Positions 9,725-19,800 of a stretch of DNA of 64,000 bases are shown here, one piece after another (position 1 is the stretch's first letter; each line of letters opens with the position of its first letter). The stretch covers positions 62,001 through 126,000 of the forward strand of contig CAKZPV010000048.1 of the NCBI GenBank assembly GCA_937139405.1, read 5' to 3'. Under the pieces are notes generated by a model, which searched no databases, had not been told where the DNA came from, and worked only from the letters and a program-made list of their open reading frames with translations. Made by a program: the position numbers and the translations under genes. The DNA comes from an uncultured Nitrospirota bacterium (GTDB lineage: Bacteria > Nitrospirota > Nitrospiria > Nitrospirales > UBA8639).

Positions 9725-10471
9725 TTACTGCCCGATATACCAGCCAATGCCATTGCGCTCAAGGAAACTGGTGAAGAGGGTCACGGAATCGGTAAAGATC
9801 ATGATGCCAACAAGCACCAAAAGGCCTCCACTCACAAAAGATACACCACCAAGATAGGTGCGAAGACTTTTGAAGTAACTTAAGAACGTATCCATGCCAA
9901 ACGCTGTCAGGAAAAAAGGGAGACCCAGTCCAAATGAATAGGCCGAAAGCAGCATCACTCCACCAGACATCGACTCAGTGGTACTCGCATAAGCCAAAAT
10001 GGTGCCGAGCACTGGCCCCACACATGGTGTCCAGCCAGCGGCAAAAGCCGTTCCAATTAGAAATGATCCAAGATAGCCAACAGGGCGAGACTCGAAATGC
10101 ACCAAACGACGTTCAGTCATGAAAATATTCAGTTTCAAAATTCCTAATAGATACAAACCAAAGATGATAATCAAGATACCCCCGATTTTTCTGATCATAT
10201 CTTGATATTCATACAAGACTTGCCCAATCAGACTCGCCGATGCGCCAAACGCAATAAACACGGTCGAAAACCCTGCAATAAATAAGATCGCATTCAGCAA
10301 AATTGCAGATTTAAAGCGCTCACGCTCCTCCACTTTTGCCAAATTTTCAACAGACAGTCCAGTGATATAGGAGAGATACGAAGGCACCAACGGCAGCACG
10401 CACGGTGAGATAAAGGACAACAGCCCCGCACTAAATGCCGCAAACAATGAAACTTGGGTAATTGAATCCAT
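9725..10471 (-). CDS. ccdA: Cytochrome c biogenesis thiol transporter CcdA
   Basis: A 248-residue inner-membrane protein with six predicted spans. The conserved redox cysteines are Cys24 (S-P-C-V-L-P-L-V-P) and Cys150 (G-W-T-P-C-V-G-P). CcdA carries reducing equivalents from cytoplasmic thioredoxin to periplasmic thiol proteins such as CcmG/ResA/TlpA, which keep apocytochrome CxxCH cysteines reduced. The TlpA-like lipoprotein gene ends 30 bp upstream, so the two form an operon and are probable partners. Confidence 0.94.
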   Translation of the reverse strand: MDSITQVSLFAAFSAGLLSFISPCVLPLVPSYLSYITGLSVENLAKVEERERFKSAILLNAILFIAGFSTVFIAFGASASLIGQVLYEYQDMIRKIGGILIIIFGLYLLGILKLNIFMTERRLVHFESRPVGYLGSFLIGTAFAAGWTPCVGPVLGTILAYASTTESMSGGVMLLSAYSFGLGLPFFLTAFGMDTFLSYFKSLRTYLGGVSFVSGGLLVLVGIMIFTDSVTLFTSFLERNGIGWYIGQ

Positions 10472-10501
10472 CGTTACTTAGTCTCTGATAATATCTGATA
10501 A

Positions 10502-11083
10502 TTACATCGTCTCTGACGGCAGATGATAGCGTTCTTCAAGCAATTCGCTTATAAGTTTTCTCGCTCCTGGGCTATTCCAATCACGCGCGCCAAACACCCG
10601 CTGTCGAATAATTCCCTTTCGATCAATCACATAGGTCATGGGCAAGGTTCGAGCGCCATAGTTAAGACCCACCTGATAATCCGAATCATGTAAAATGGGG
10701 AAACTCAAACCCATCGCTTCTTTAAACGGCCTGGTGACAACAGCGCCCTGTTGGTCCACCGAGACCGCTAATATTTCCAGCCCTTGAGATCGAAACGCTT
10801 GATACAAGGCTTCCATGGCTGGCATTTCTACTTTACAGGGGCCACACCAGGTCGCCCAAAAATTCAAAAACACCACTTTCCCGTGATATTCAGATAAGGA
10901 GTGAACCACACCATCCAAGTCCATTAGGCGAAACGGTGGAGCTGCGGCGTTAATGGCAGGACGACTATAGGCAACCGGCTGAGTCAAATCCTCGGCACCA
11001 ATAGTCGATTCAGAATATCCAGAATCGCACCCACAGAGAGTTGCCATAAAAATCAACACCACCCATCTACACATCTCGATCAT
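10502..11083 (-). CDS. TlpA/ResA-like thioredoxin lipoprotein
   Basis: A 193-residue periplasmic thioredoxin-fold protein. The N-terminus has a hydrophobic stretch and a lipobox L-C-G-C (lipid Cys19), so it is probably membrane-anchored. The active site is W-C-G-P-C (Cys80, Cys83), preceded by VVFLNFWAT and followed by a T-x-P-x-T-Y-V-I-D cis-proline segment, as in TlpA/ResA/CcmG reductants. Start ATG follows AAGGA. It lies 30 bp upstream of ccdA on the same strand, so CcdA is its likely electron donor. Its target would be apocytochromes or the Ccm proteins; a second such protein (CcmG) is encoded at 41882-42442. Confidence 0.9.
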   Translation of the reverse strand: MIEMCRWVVLIFMATLCGCDSGYSESTIGAEDLTQPVAYSRPAINAAAPPFRLMDLDGVVHSLSEYHGKVVFLNFWATWCGPCKVEMPAMEALYQAFRSQGLEILAVSVDQQGAVVTRPFKEAMGLSFPILHDSDYQVGLNYGARTLPMTYVIDRKGIIRQRVFGARDWNSPGARKLISELLEERYHLPSETM

Positions 11084-11338
11084 CGTTGCATCCTTCTTTC
11101 CAATACATGCTTAATACAATTCGCATTCATAATCTGAAGCACCCAGCAAACATAAAAATTTTCGTTATGCGTTTCATCATAAGATCATCATTATTTTAGG
11201 GTCAATGAATTTTCATTGTATGAGGATACAGACAACCACATCATTTTCCCCTCAAAAATCCCTCCTGGTTTTCTAGACAATGTCTCATCCAACCCGTAGA
11301 CTACAACACTAACCTTCCGATTCGTACCACCATCACGC

Positions 11339-12013
11339 ATGAGCGCTATCCAAGTCACCAGTCTTTCAAAAGCCTACGGGTTTTATCGAATTTTTGAAGA
11401 CGTGTCTTTCGCGATTCAACCGGGTACCTGCTTCGCGTTGTTTGGGCCCAATGGCGCAGGGAAAACTACCCTCCTTCGAATCCTTGCGACATTACAATCG
11501 CCATCTGAAGGACAGTTTACCATCTTTGGGCAAGACGGCGTCGACCAGAGGGACGCCGTACGAGGGATTCTCTTGTTTATTGCCCATGGTTCACATCTTT
11601 ATGATGAACTGAGCGCCACTGAAAATTTGCAATTTTCCCTAGCACTGAGAGGTCAAACACCCGAAACCTCTCAGCTGAAACGTGCTCTAGATCAAACCGG
11701 CATTGGAGCCTACGGGAATCTCAAGATCCGACAATTCTCTGCTGGGATGAAAAAACGTTTGTCCCTCGCAAAGGCCATTCTAGCTCAGCCAAAGCTCTTG
11801 TTGCTGGACGAACCTTATAACGCCCTAGATGACGGAGGGGTTATCATCACAAATCAGCTCATTGGCGACACCATGAATCGCGGTGGAACTGTGGTCATGA
11901 CAACTCACGACCGAAACAAAGCCGCCCACATCGCCACAGAAGGCGGCATTCTCCAGGCTGGCCAACTCCAACTACTGTCGCCGGAACAATTACAGACTCA
12001 TGTCCTTTCTTAG
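11339..12013 (+). CDS. ccmA: Haem ABC exporter ATPase CcmA
   Basis: A 224-residue ABC ATPase. Walker A G-P-N-G-A-G-K-T-T is at about residues 36-44, signature FSAGMKKRLSLAKA in place of canonical LSGGQ (usual for CcmA), and Walker B LLLLDEPYNALDD. With CcmB and CcmC it powers release of haem-loaded CcmE during System I cytochrome c maturation. It overlaps ccmB by 14 bp, indicating translational coupling. The remaining ccm genes lie on the same strand more than 25 kb downstream. Confidence 0.94.
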   Translation: MSAIQVTSLSKAYGFYRIFEDVSFAIQPGTCFALFGPNGAGKTTLLRILATLQSPSEGQFTIFGQDGVDQRDAVRGILLFIAHGSHLYDELSATENLQFSLALRGQTPETSQLKRALDQTGIGAYGNLKIRQFSAGMKKRLSLAKAILAQPKLLLLDEPYNALDDGGVIITNQLIGDTMNRGGTVVMTTHDRNKAAHIATEGGILQAGQLQLLSPEQLQTHVLS

Positions 12014-12677
12014 CACAATTCATTGGGTGGTCTGGAAAGACCTCATTAGCGAATGGCGAACCCGAGAAACAATTTCTTCGATGTTGTTTTTTGCTCTCAT
12101 CGTCATTCTGGTTTTCAGCTTTAGTTTTGCCATGGACCAAGATGCCGCACGTCAACTCATCGCCGGAATCATTTGGATCGCATTTACCTTTACCGGTATT
12201 ATTGGAATTGGCAAATCCTTTACGTCAGAATTACAAAATGATTGCATAGAATCTCTGCAAATGAGTCCCGTTCCTAAGGGAGCCATTTACCTTGGGAAAG
12301 TCACCGCCAATTTTCTTTTTATGTTCGCAGTGGAAATTCTGTTATTTCCGCTCTTTGTTATCTTCTTCAACCTAGAGGTTGTCGAAGCCATTGGCATGCT
12401 CTTTCTTGTTTTTTTTCTAGCTACCTTGGGCTTATCCGCTGTCGGCACACTCTTTTCAGCCTTAACCGTGCAAATTCGTGCTAGAGAAGTCATGCTCCCT
12501 GTCTTACTCCTGCCCTTGGCCGTCCCAGTGATGATTGCTGCTGTCGAAGCCACACGAGGCACATTGAATGGCGACCCCTATGAATTTTATTCCCAATGGC
12601 TTCATTTGCTCGTCATCTTTGACATCATCTTCACCGTCATTTCCTTCTGGTTATTTGAATTTATTTTAGATGCCTGA
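12000..12677 (+). CDS. ccmB: Haem exporter permease CcmB
   Basis: A 225-residue integral membrane protein with six predicted spans, typical CcmB length. Seen: the N-terminal W-K-D-L-x-x-E-W-R-x-R-E motif, SFTSELQNDCIESLQMSP, and LPVLLLPLAVPVMIAA. It pairs with CcmA as the permease subunit. The 3' end is intact and ends F-E-F-I-L-D-A-stop. A degraded copy of the last 26 or more codons lies at 33546-33653, and all the NRPS-PKS genes lie between the two copies. Confidence 0.94.
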   Translation: MSFLSTIHWVVWKDLISEWRTRETISSMLFFALIVILVFSFSFAMDQDAARQLIAGIIWIAFTFTGIIGIGKSFTSELQNDCIESLQMSPVPKGAIYLGKVTANFLFMFAVEILLFPLFVIFFNLEVVEAIGMLFLVFFLATLGLSAVGTLFSALTVQIRAREVMLPVLLLPLAVPVMIAAVEATRGTLNGDPYEFYSQWLHLLVIFDIIFTVISFWLFEFILDA

Positions 12678-13302
12678 ACATCCCAGGTTTTCTATAAAAA
12701 TTCCTCCAATTGGAATCCATCCACTACTCTATGTATCTCCTCTCCTTTCCAATGAACCACCTCGTACAATAATGACCAATGTCTAATCTTTTCTCTTTCT
12801 CTCGCTTTGAAAACCCTTTTAATCTTGTGGACCTTTCTGACCACTAATGGTTGACCTCAAATAATATTAGCAATCCCTCAAATAAGGAAGTTGAAGTTAG
12901 TTCCATAGCTTTGTGCGCACAGTTCGTACAAGAACGCCTTGCTCACATGATGAGGACACCATTCTATTCGAATGACACATAAGCTGATCATGCCGTAATG
13001 CTTGGAAGGTTTGATAATTCACCTAGAAGGGCAAGGGCAAAGCCTCAGCATCCTTTTCCCTTCAAGTTATTATTTTTTCGAGACTTCAAGTGAGCCTGGT
13101 TATGGCTAATAACTAGGAACGATTTCAGAGATTCAAACAATTGTAAATCATCCGAATATGAGAACGTGCCTCAAACCGTGGGGACTGCGGCTTTGGTGCT
13201 GGTGGGAAAGTCCGCTTAAAACTCCTCGGACCTAATTATTGTCGGATTATGAAAAGAAATTTCTCGATTTATAGTTTTTTAAGGCCCTACTAGATATCCA
13301 TG
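12678..13302. other. Intergenic region at left edge of biosynthetic island
   Basis: This 625 bp follows ccmB and precedes the 3' end of the minus-strand MbtH-fusion gene. I find no convincing gene, RNA, terminator or integrase remnant. Confidence 0.45.
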
Positions 13303-13899
13303 TTAGTCCGAAAGGATTTGTAGCTGACCCATGCCACTGAGGGTACCCAAATCCAAATTGGCGATGCATCGCACCTTTACATAATTCAATGTCAACCTTC
13401 CTTCCAGGTAGACTGAACCTGATGCCTGAGTAAAGTCTGCTTGGCTCCAGTCACTGGCCTTATTGTCCAGCCGCACCCCTAATTCCGTACCTCCTTTAGT
13501 GCCAGTAAATTTGATATGCACATAGCCGCGATCTATGGCGGATTTGAAGGCCTCGACAGTTTTCTCAGGACGGAGCCCAACTTCCACGGGATGGTCTCCC
13601 GTCGCCAAACGTGTGACTAATTCATCAGGTTTTGGAGGCTCTGTACTCGGTGCGGGAAGCGGTGATGGTGGATTATTTGCTTGCTGCCGCGCCACTTCCT
13701 CCATATGTTTTCTCAAGCTGAGTGGACGCATATCAGTCCAGACTTCCTTGATATACGCCAAACATTCCGCTTTAGGACCTGAAGGTCCTCGATCTACCCA
13801 GCCTAAAGGATTCTCTCGATCTACCGACCAAATGGAATATTGTTCTTCATGATTGACCACAACTTTATACGTGCTCAGGTCCTCTTCCTCGTCCAACAT
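13303..13899 (-). CDS. MbtH-like protein fused to an unknown C-terminal domain
   Basis: 198 residues. Residues about 8-68 carry the MbtH signature: [14 protein letters not shown], then G-W-V-D-R-G, C-L-A-Y-I and [10 protein letters not shown]. MbtH proteins are small chaperone-like partners (about 65-75 residues) that bind NRPS adenylation domains and raise their solubility and activity. Here a Pro-rich linker (residues about 75-100) joins it to a second domain of about 95 residues ([13 protein letters not shown] ... L-Q-I-L-S-D) that I do not recognise. The start is the ATG at 13899, preceded by AGGAGA. It is transcribed away from the NRPS genes but clearly belongs to them by function. Confidence 0.88.
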   Translation of the reverse strand: MLDEEEDLSTYKVVVNHEEQYSIWSVDRENPLGWVDRGPSGPKAECLAYIKEVWTDMRPLSLRKHMEEVARQQANNPPSPLPAPSTEPPKPDELVTRLATGDHPVEVGLRPEKTVEAFKSAIDRGYVHIKFTGTKGGTELGVRLDNKASDWSQADFTQASGSVYLEGRLTLNYVKVRCIANLDLGTLSGMGQLQILSD

Positions 13900-14537
13900 A
13901 TTTTCTTCTCCTATAATTATTGTTGAACTTACTATTCCCAATATCTTGGCCCAGAGACCCTTATAAAAAAAAATTGAGAATTTTTCGTTGCACCTAATGT
14001 ATTTTGTTTGAGTCAAGAAAAAGAAAACGCAAAGCCTTCTTTTGGTACACCTGCCCTACGATGTATTTTAAAAATCCTTTTGGGTTATGGCCAAAAATAT
14101 ATTTTAGCATTGGCAACCCCCTTCATTAGATCTTCACAACCAACGTTGATAGGCCTTCTCCATATGTCTGAATGAGCCAAAATAATATTACCCGTCTTCC
14201 CAAGCTGAAGCATTCATGCTCATTTCTTGTTGCCTCAAACCTGCGTTTTTGCATATTCAATGTATCGGCTACGCCCAAACAAAATTAAATATCTTCCTCT
14301 TTATTTCTATGATTATTACCTAAGGACCATGGGGCTACTCTCACCGACACTCCACTTCGCCAAGGTTGAAAAACCCCCTGGATCTTGGCGGCGAACTTAG
14401 CTTTTCAATACAAATCAAAAATATTCTTTGAACCGGTCGTGAGGAGGGAAGGCATTAAGTCAAATTCGATGTGGATGGTGATTTGCTAACTACCGCCGTA
14501 AAACTTTGAAGGGATTGAAAGACTACGCTCTCGTCCT
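13900..14537. other. Intergenic region between ABC exporter and MbtH fusion genes
   Basis: This 638 bp separates two minus-strand genes. It should contain the promoter of the MbtH-fusion gene, but I see no convincing hexamer pair, no RNA gene and no open frame worth calling. Confidence 0.4.
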
Positions 14538-16394
14538 CTAGCGATACCTCTCGGCCTGAAGTTCAAAAAGAGCAGCGTAAAATCTATTCTTTTCAACAAG
14601 CTCATCGTGGGTTCCACTTTCCACAATTTTGCCATGCTCAAGAAAGTAAATTCGATCAACCATCTTCACGGTCGACAACCGGTGACTAATGAGAATAGCG
14701 ATTCGTCCTTTGGCGAGTTCATGATATTTTTCAAACAGTTCATACTCAGCTTTAGCGTCCATGGCGCTAGTTGGTTCATCAAGGACCAGAATCTGCGAAT
14801 CGCGCAAGAATGCACGTGCTAGCGCAATTTTTTGCCACTCACCAATACTCAATTCCTCTCCTCCTTCAAATCTTCTTCCAAGAATGGTGTTATATCCATT
14901 CTTCAGTTTTTTTATGATAGATTGAGCTCCAGCCCGCTCAACAGCATCATCTATCTGGTGTAAATCTTGGAGGCTGCCTGTATTACCCAACCAAACATTT
15001 TCCTTTGCTGATAGATGATACTGAACATAGTCTTGAAACATGGCACTGACTTCCCGTCGTAATTCTGGTGTAGAAAATTCCCTGAGTTCAATCCCATCCA
15101 ACGTAATTTTTCCACTCGTTGGATCATATAAACGGCAAAGGAGCTTAACCAGGGAAGTTTTTCCGGCACCATTTTCTCCCACGAGAGCAATATGCTCCCC
15201 AGGCCGAATGCTCAAGGAAATATCATTAAGAATTTTCTTGTTGCACCCTGGATACTGGAAACTGACGTGTTCAAAGACAATCCCTTGCTGTAAAGGATGA
15301 GGAAGTGGTTTTGGCTCCACTGGATCGATCAGGCGCGATTTAACCGACAGAAACTCATAGACATTCGAGACAAACAAATTGTGCTCATATAAATCAGTCA
15401 AGCTTTCTAAGAGGTTTTGCAAGAAACCATTCCCACGCTGAATGGCTTGAAAACACACGACCAAGTCACCCACCGTCAGTAAGCCAAGGCTTGTTCTGTA
15501 AGCAATAAAGCCAAATAGCCCAAAAACAACACCAGTGGATAAAGTATCCGCTGCCATATCTGTAAACAACCATTGACGATCCAAAGTCAATTCCTCTTTT
15601 CGCAGCTGCCTCTTAATAGTCTGAAAACGGTCAGCGAACATTTTCCCAAGAGAAAACTGTCGTATCTCCTTTGCAGTCGAGTCGGTGGTGAGAAGTTCGT
15701 GAAGATACCAGGCTTGTCGTTCATGCGGTGTATGGCTCATCTCTAAAGAATGGGACTTGTTTGCAAATTGCAATCTAACCAATACCTTAGGAATCGCGGC
15801 AATTAATAATATTGGAACAATGGCCCAATGGAACCAAAACAACCACCCTACTACAGCCAGCAGTGAAATAGAATTTTGTCCAGCACGGAGTAAAGATTGA
15901 AGAATTTGTGTCGGGAGAAAAGGTGCCTCTTCTTGCATTCGGTGCAATTTATCGTTGTATTTTGGATTTTCAAAGTATTCTAAATCTACCTCTATGGCCT
16001 TTACATGAATAATTTCATGCATATAGTCGGTCACAATATTTTCTTGGGCGTCGCTTACCAGATCGGCTATCCCTGAAAATGCCATACTCAAAAAGGCCAC
16101 CAGCCCTGCTAGGCCTATCAATAGCATCACCTGATCAAACCCTCCTTCATAGCTATCTCCACCAAGAATCAACATCATCGCATCAACAATGAGTTTGAGA
16201 AGATACAGGCCTACAAGAGGAAGAACACCAAGAATAATTTGAAGCCCCACACTCGCTAGAGTCCATCCCGGACTAGCCGCCCAAACAAAGCGTAATGCCC
16301 CAGTAAGGTCAGACCAGAATTTTTTGGCAGAGTTCAATAGAGATGTCATGTTCAGAGAGGACAATATTCTTACAAGGAACACGACCGTTCCCAT
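14538..16394 (-). CDS. ABC exporter, fused permease-ATPase
   Basis: A 618-residue half-transporter. Six membrane spans occupy about residues 30-330, followed by a nucleotide-binding domain. Walker A G-E-N-G-A-G-K-T-S is near 405, the variant signature LSIGEWQK near 515, and Walker B ILVLDEPTSAMDA near 540, with an H-loop ISHRLST. As a homodimer in the inner membrane it would export a substrate. It sits between the MbtH-fusion gene and the first NRPS gene, divergent from the latter, so export of the peptide product is the natural guess (inference). The ATG at 16394 gives the longest frame; an ATG at 16349 (MTSLLNSAKK) is equally possible, and neither has a clear ribosome site. Confidence 0.9.
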   Translation of the reverse strand: MGTVVFLVRILSSLNMTSLLNSAKKFWSDLTGALRFVWAASPGWTLASVGLQIILGVLPLVGLYLLKLIVDAMMLILGGDSYEGGFDQVMLLIGLAGLVAFLSMAFSGIADLVSDAQENIVTDYMHEIIHVKAIEVDLEYFENPKYNDKLHRMQEEAPFLPTQILQSLLRAGQNSISLLAVVGWLFWFHWAIVPILLIAAIPKVLVRLQFANKSHSLEMSHTPHERQAWYLHELLTTDSTAKEIRQFSLGKMFADRFQTIKRQLRKEELTLDRQWLFTDMAADTLSTGVVFGLFGFIAYRTSLGLLTVGDLVVCFQAIQRGNGFLQNLLESLTDLYEHNLFVSNVYEFLSVKSRLIDPVEPKPLPHPLQQGIVFEHVSFQYPGCNKKILNDISLSIRPGEHIALVGENGAGKTSLVKLLCRLYDPTSGKITLDGIELREFSTPELRREVSAMFQDYVQYHLSAKENVWLGNTGSLQDLHQIDDAVERAGAQSIIKKLKNGYNTILGRRFEGGEELSIGEWQKIALARAFLRDSQILVLDEPTSAMDAKAEYELFEKYHELAKGRIAILISHRLSTVKMVDRIYFLEHGKIVESGTHDELVEKNRFYAALFELQAERYR

Positions 16395-16430
16395 TCGGAT
16401 TTATGAAAGTAATCTGTACAGATCATTTAG

Positions 16431-16450
16431 CCCTTAGACAAATCTAAGGG
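16431..16450. repeat. Perfect inverted repeat, possible operator or hairpin
   Basis: CCCTTAGA and TCTAAGGG flank a CAAA loop, giving an 8-bp perfect stem. No T-run follows on either strand, so an operator in the divergent promoter region is as likely as a hairpin. Confidence 0.4.
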
Positions 16451-16468
16451 AGCGCGTCCTTAAGCTCT

Positions 16469-16485
16469 ATCGGCATTTCGCCGAT
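16469..16485. repeat. Inverted repeat ATCGGC/GCCGAT
   Basis: A six-base perfect stem around ATTTC, followed on the plus strand by an A-run. The A-run is on the wrong side for a terminator of the minus-strand exporter gene. Possible operator half of the divergent region; weak. Confidence 0.25.
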
Positions 16486-16865
16486 GAAAAAAAAGTAAAT
16501 ACAAACCCTAAGGACAAGAGGTGTCTAATCGACTGCAATAAGCTTATAGGCGAGGTCTGATTCAAGCAGGATATCGACAGCTTTCCAGTCTACTCAAGAA
16601 AATCGATTCGCCTCTCATGTTATGCGTAAGATCAAGGACTGCTGAAATCATTGGAACAACGGAACGTTACAACGGCTAGTAATTTCATTTCCAGGAAGTA
16701 ACATTTCACGATTTCTTGTTCACTATGAGGCTGTTTATTTGGAGATATTATTGGGGGAAGAATCCCTTCTCATTTGCTGTTGTCTGGATGACGCGGTTGA
16801 GAAACACGTCAAACCTAGCCTGGCTAAGAAACATTTCGCTGAAAAATTAGAGCCACGAGTACGAA

Positions 16866-19800
16866 ATGAAATCTACCCTAGAATTTCTCGCTCGCCTTCG
16901 TTCCCTCCATGTGCACCTAAGCCTCACTGAAAACAGTCTCCGTTGTGATGCCCCAGAAGGCGTGATGACTGATGAACTTCAAGCCGAATTACGCTACCAC
17001 AAAGCTTCTCTCATACCCGTATTGCAGTCTGCCCAGGGCAGTGAAGGCCAGACGACTCAATTAATCCAACCTATTCTTCGTGACTCCAAGCTCCCTCTTT
17101 CGTTTGCCCAACAACGTTTTTGGTTTCTAGATCGACTAGAACCAGGCAACATTGCCTATCAAATTGTTGAAGCCATCCAGATAACTGGAATTCTCAACAT
17201 TAAGGCCTTAGACAAGACACTGCAGGAAATTGTTCGCCGCCATGAAGTATTACGGACCCGGTTCCCTTCTGTGGACGGAGTCCCGACTCCGATCATTGAT
17301 CCAACTTCCAGTTGGAAGGGAGCAGTAAAAGATCTTCGAGATCATCCTGAGCTCGATCATACTTCCCTCATTCAAAAAATTTTGGTGACGGAATCTCACC
17401 AGCCATTTGACCTTGCAGCTGAGCCTCTCTTTCGAACACAACTGCTCCGTTTAACAGACCTGACGCATGTTTTAGTGCTCACAATTCACCATATTGTGTG
17501 GGACGGCTGGTCGTTCGGAGTTCTAATGGATGAAATGGGCAAGCTATACAATACCTTTCATAACGGGCAGCAGTCCTCTTTGGTCGAACTGCCGATTCAA
17601 TACGCGGACTATGCGGTCTGGCAACGGCAATGGTTACAGGGGGACGTGTTGAACACCCAGTTACAGTACTGGCGCCAACAACTAGCTGGAGAAATCCCTA
17701 CGCTGACCCTACCCACGGATCGTCCTCGCCCCCGGAAGCAAACGTTCCAAGGGGCCCGACATCCAATTGCCATTCCCCGAAAGGTAAAAGCCAACCTCCT
17801 GTCGGTCAATCAGCATGAAGGAACCACCCTCTTCATGACCCTGCTCGCAGCTTTTCAAGTGCTACTGGTTCGCTATGCAGGGCAGGAAGATCTACTCATT
17901 GGCTGTCCGATAGCCAATCGCACACGCTTGGAGGCGGAAAACCTTATTGGCCCCTTTGCTAACACGTTGGTCCTTCGAACCGATTGTTCCGAGAATCCAC
18001 GGTTCCGAGAGTTGCTAGGCCGTGTCAAAGAAACCGCCTTAGGTGCCTTTTGTCATCAGGATATTCCATTTGAATTATTGGTGGAGAAACTACAGATACC
18101 ACGCGAGTTGAGTTATACCCCGCTGTTCCAAGTCATGTTTGTCTATCAGAATGTGCCCATGGGCGAACTAGATTCTCCGGGACTCACATTCACACCAGTT
18201 GAGATTCCAGGCAATACTGCTATGTTTGATCTGACTGTAAGTTTGTGGGATGCGGAGAATGGAGAAGTCAGAGGAACTGTAGATTATAACACCGACTTGT
18301 TTGAAGCAGAGACCATCAAGCGGTGGTTTGAACATTTCAACCGGATTATTGTGGAGGTCGGGAGAGATCCGGAGCAGAGGATTGGGGAGATACCAATACT
18401 AACTCCTGCGGAATTTCCGCAAATGATTGAGCAAAAGCATGAGAGAGAGGATTTCCAAGAAACATCCTGCCTTCATGAATTGTTCGAAGCACAAGTGATA
18501 CAAACCCCAGATGCAGTCGCTTTGGTCTATGAGGATCACACACTCACGTATAGAGAATTAAATCAACGAGCGAATCATGTAGCACATATGCTGCGAGGAA
18601 TGGGGGTAGGACCAGAGCACCTTGTGGGGCTGTGCGTGGAACGCTCGTTAGCGATGATCGTAGGAGTGCTGGGGATCCTGAAGGCTGGGGGAGCGTATGT
18701 GCCCATGGATCCGACCAATCCAAAGGGACGGCTACGCTTCATACTGGAAGATACAGGAGCGAAAGTCTTAGTGACCCAGGAACGTTTGATCAGCCAATGG
18801 GGCTGGTATTCAGGACGTGTTATCTGTCTTGATGGAGAAGATTTGAAAAAGCAAGCCGCACCCCTGACAAATCCCCATTGCGCAGCAAACTCTTCTCACC
18901 TCGCATATGTCATCTACACATCCGGCTCAACAGGAACCCCCAAAGGAGTTATGGTGACCCATAACAATGTTCTTCGATTATTACGCTGCACAGAAATCCA
19001 TTTTCGCTTTTGCGAAAGAGATAATTGGACCTTATTTCATTCTATTGCGTTCGACGTGTCTGTCTGGGAACTTTGGGGCGCTCTACTGTATGGAGGTCGT
19101 CTGGTTATTGTTTCTTTTGAAGTGACTCGTACACCCGAATCCTTTGTTCGGCTATTACAACAAGAACAGATAACCGTACTCGGCCAAACTCCATCCGCAT
19201 TTCAACAACTTCTCCAAGTCAAATCAGTACATGAGGGAACAAGCTGGGCATTGCGTTTGATTATCTTTGCCGGCGAGGCCCTGAATCTAGAAAGTCTCAT
19301 TCCATGGGTAGAATGTTACGGCGACCAATTCCCTACATTAGTGAATATGTACGGAATTACCGAAACCACAGTTCATAGCACAGTGCAATTGCTACAGAAA
19401 GAAGTGATTCAGCATTTCGCTGGCAGCAGAATTGGAGAACCGCTCGCTGACCTCGAAATCTTTTTGTTGGATAAGCATCTTAATCCAGTTCCGACGGGAG
19501 TGCCAGGTGAGATGTATGTTGGGGGAAAAGGTGTCGCACGTGGGTACCTCCATCGGCCTGACTTAACAGCCACACGGTTTGTTCCTCATCTCTTTAACCA
19601 TACGCCAGGAGACCACTTATATCGATCAGGTGACTTGGCTAAGCGTATGCAGGATGGGTCCCTGGAGTATCTTCGACGAATTGATGACCAGGTGAAAGTG
19701 AGAGGGTACAGAATTGAGCTGGGCGAAATTGAAAACACACTTCAAGAACATCAACAAATTGATGCAGTCAAAGTCATCGTTCGCGAAGATAAGCCTGGGG

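Larger units (their letters stand above)
16395..16865. other. Divergent regulatory region upstream of NRPS operon
   Basis: This 471 bp lies between the ABC exporter gene and the first NRPS gene and must hold promoters for both. It contains two perfect inverted repeats, at 16431-16450 and 16469-16485. I see no clear sigma70 hexamer pair and no gene. Confidence 0.4.

Noticed and set aside
13900-14016. N-terminal extension of the MbtH-fusion gene up to 14016
   Set aside because: The added residues are hydrophobic and unlike MbtH, while the ATG at 13899 has AGGAGA upstream and starts just before the MbtH domain.
16739-16930. Short plus-strand frame before the first NRPS gene (possible leader or second MbtH)
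   Set aside because: TTG start without ribosome site, overlaps the synthetase start, and shows no MbtH signature.
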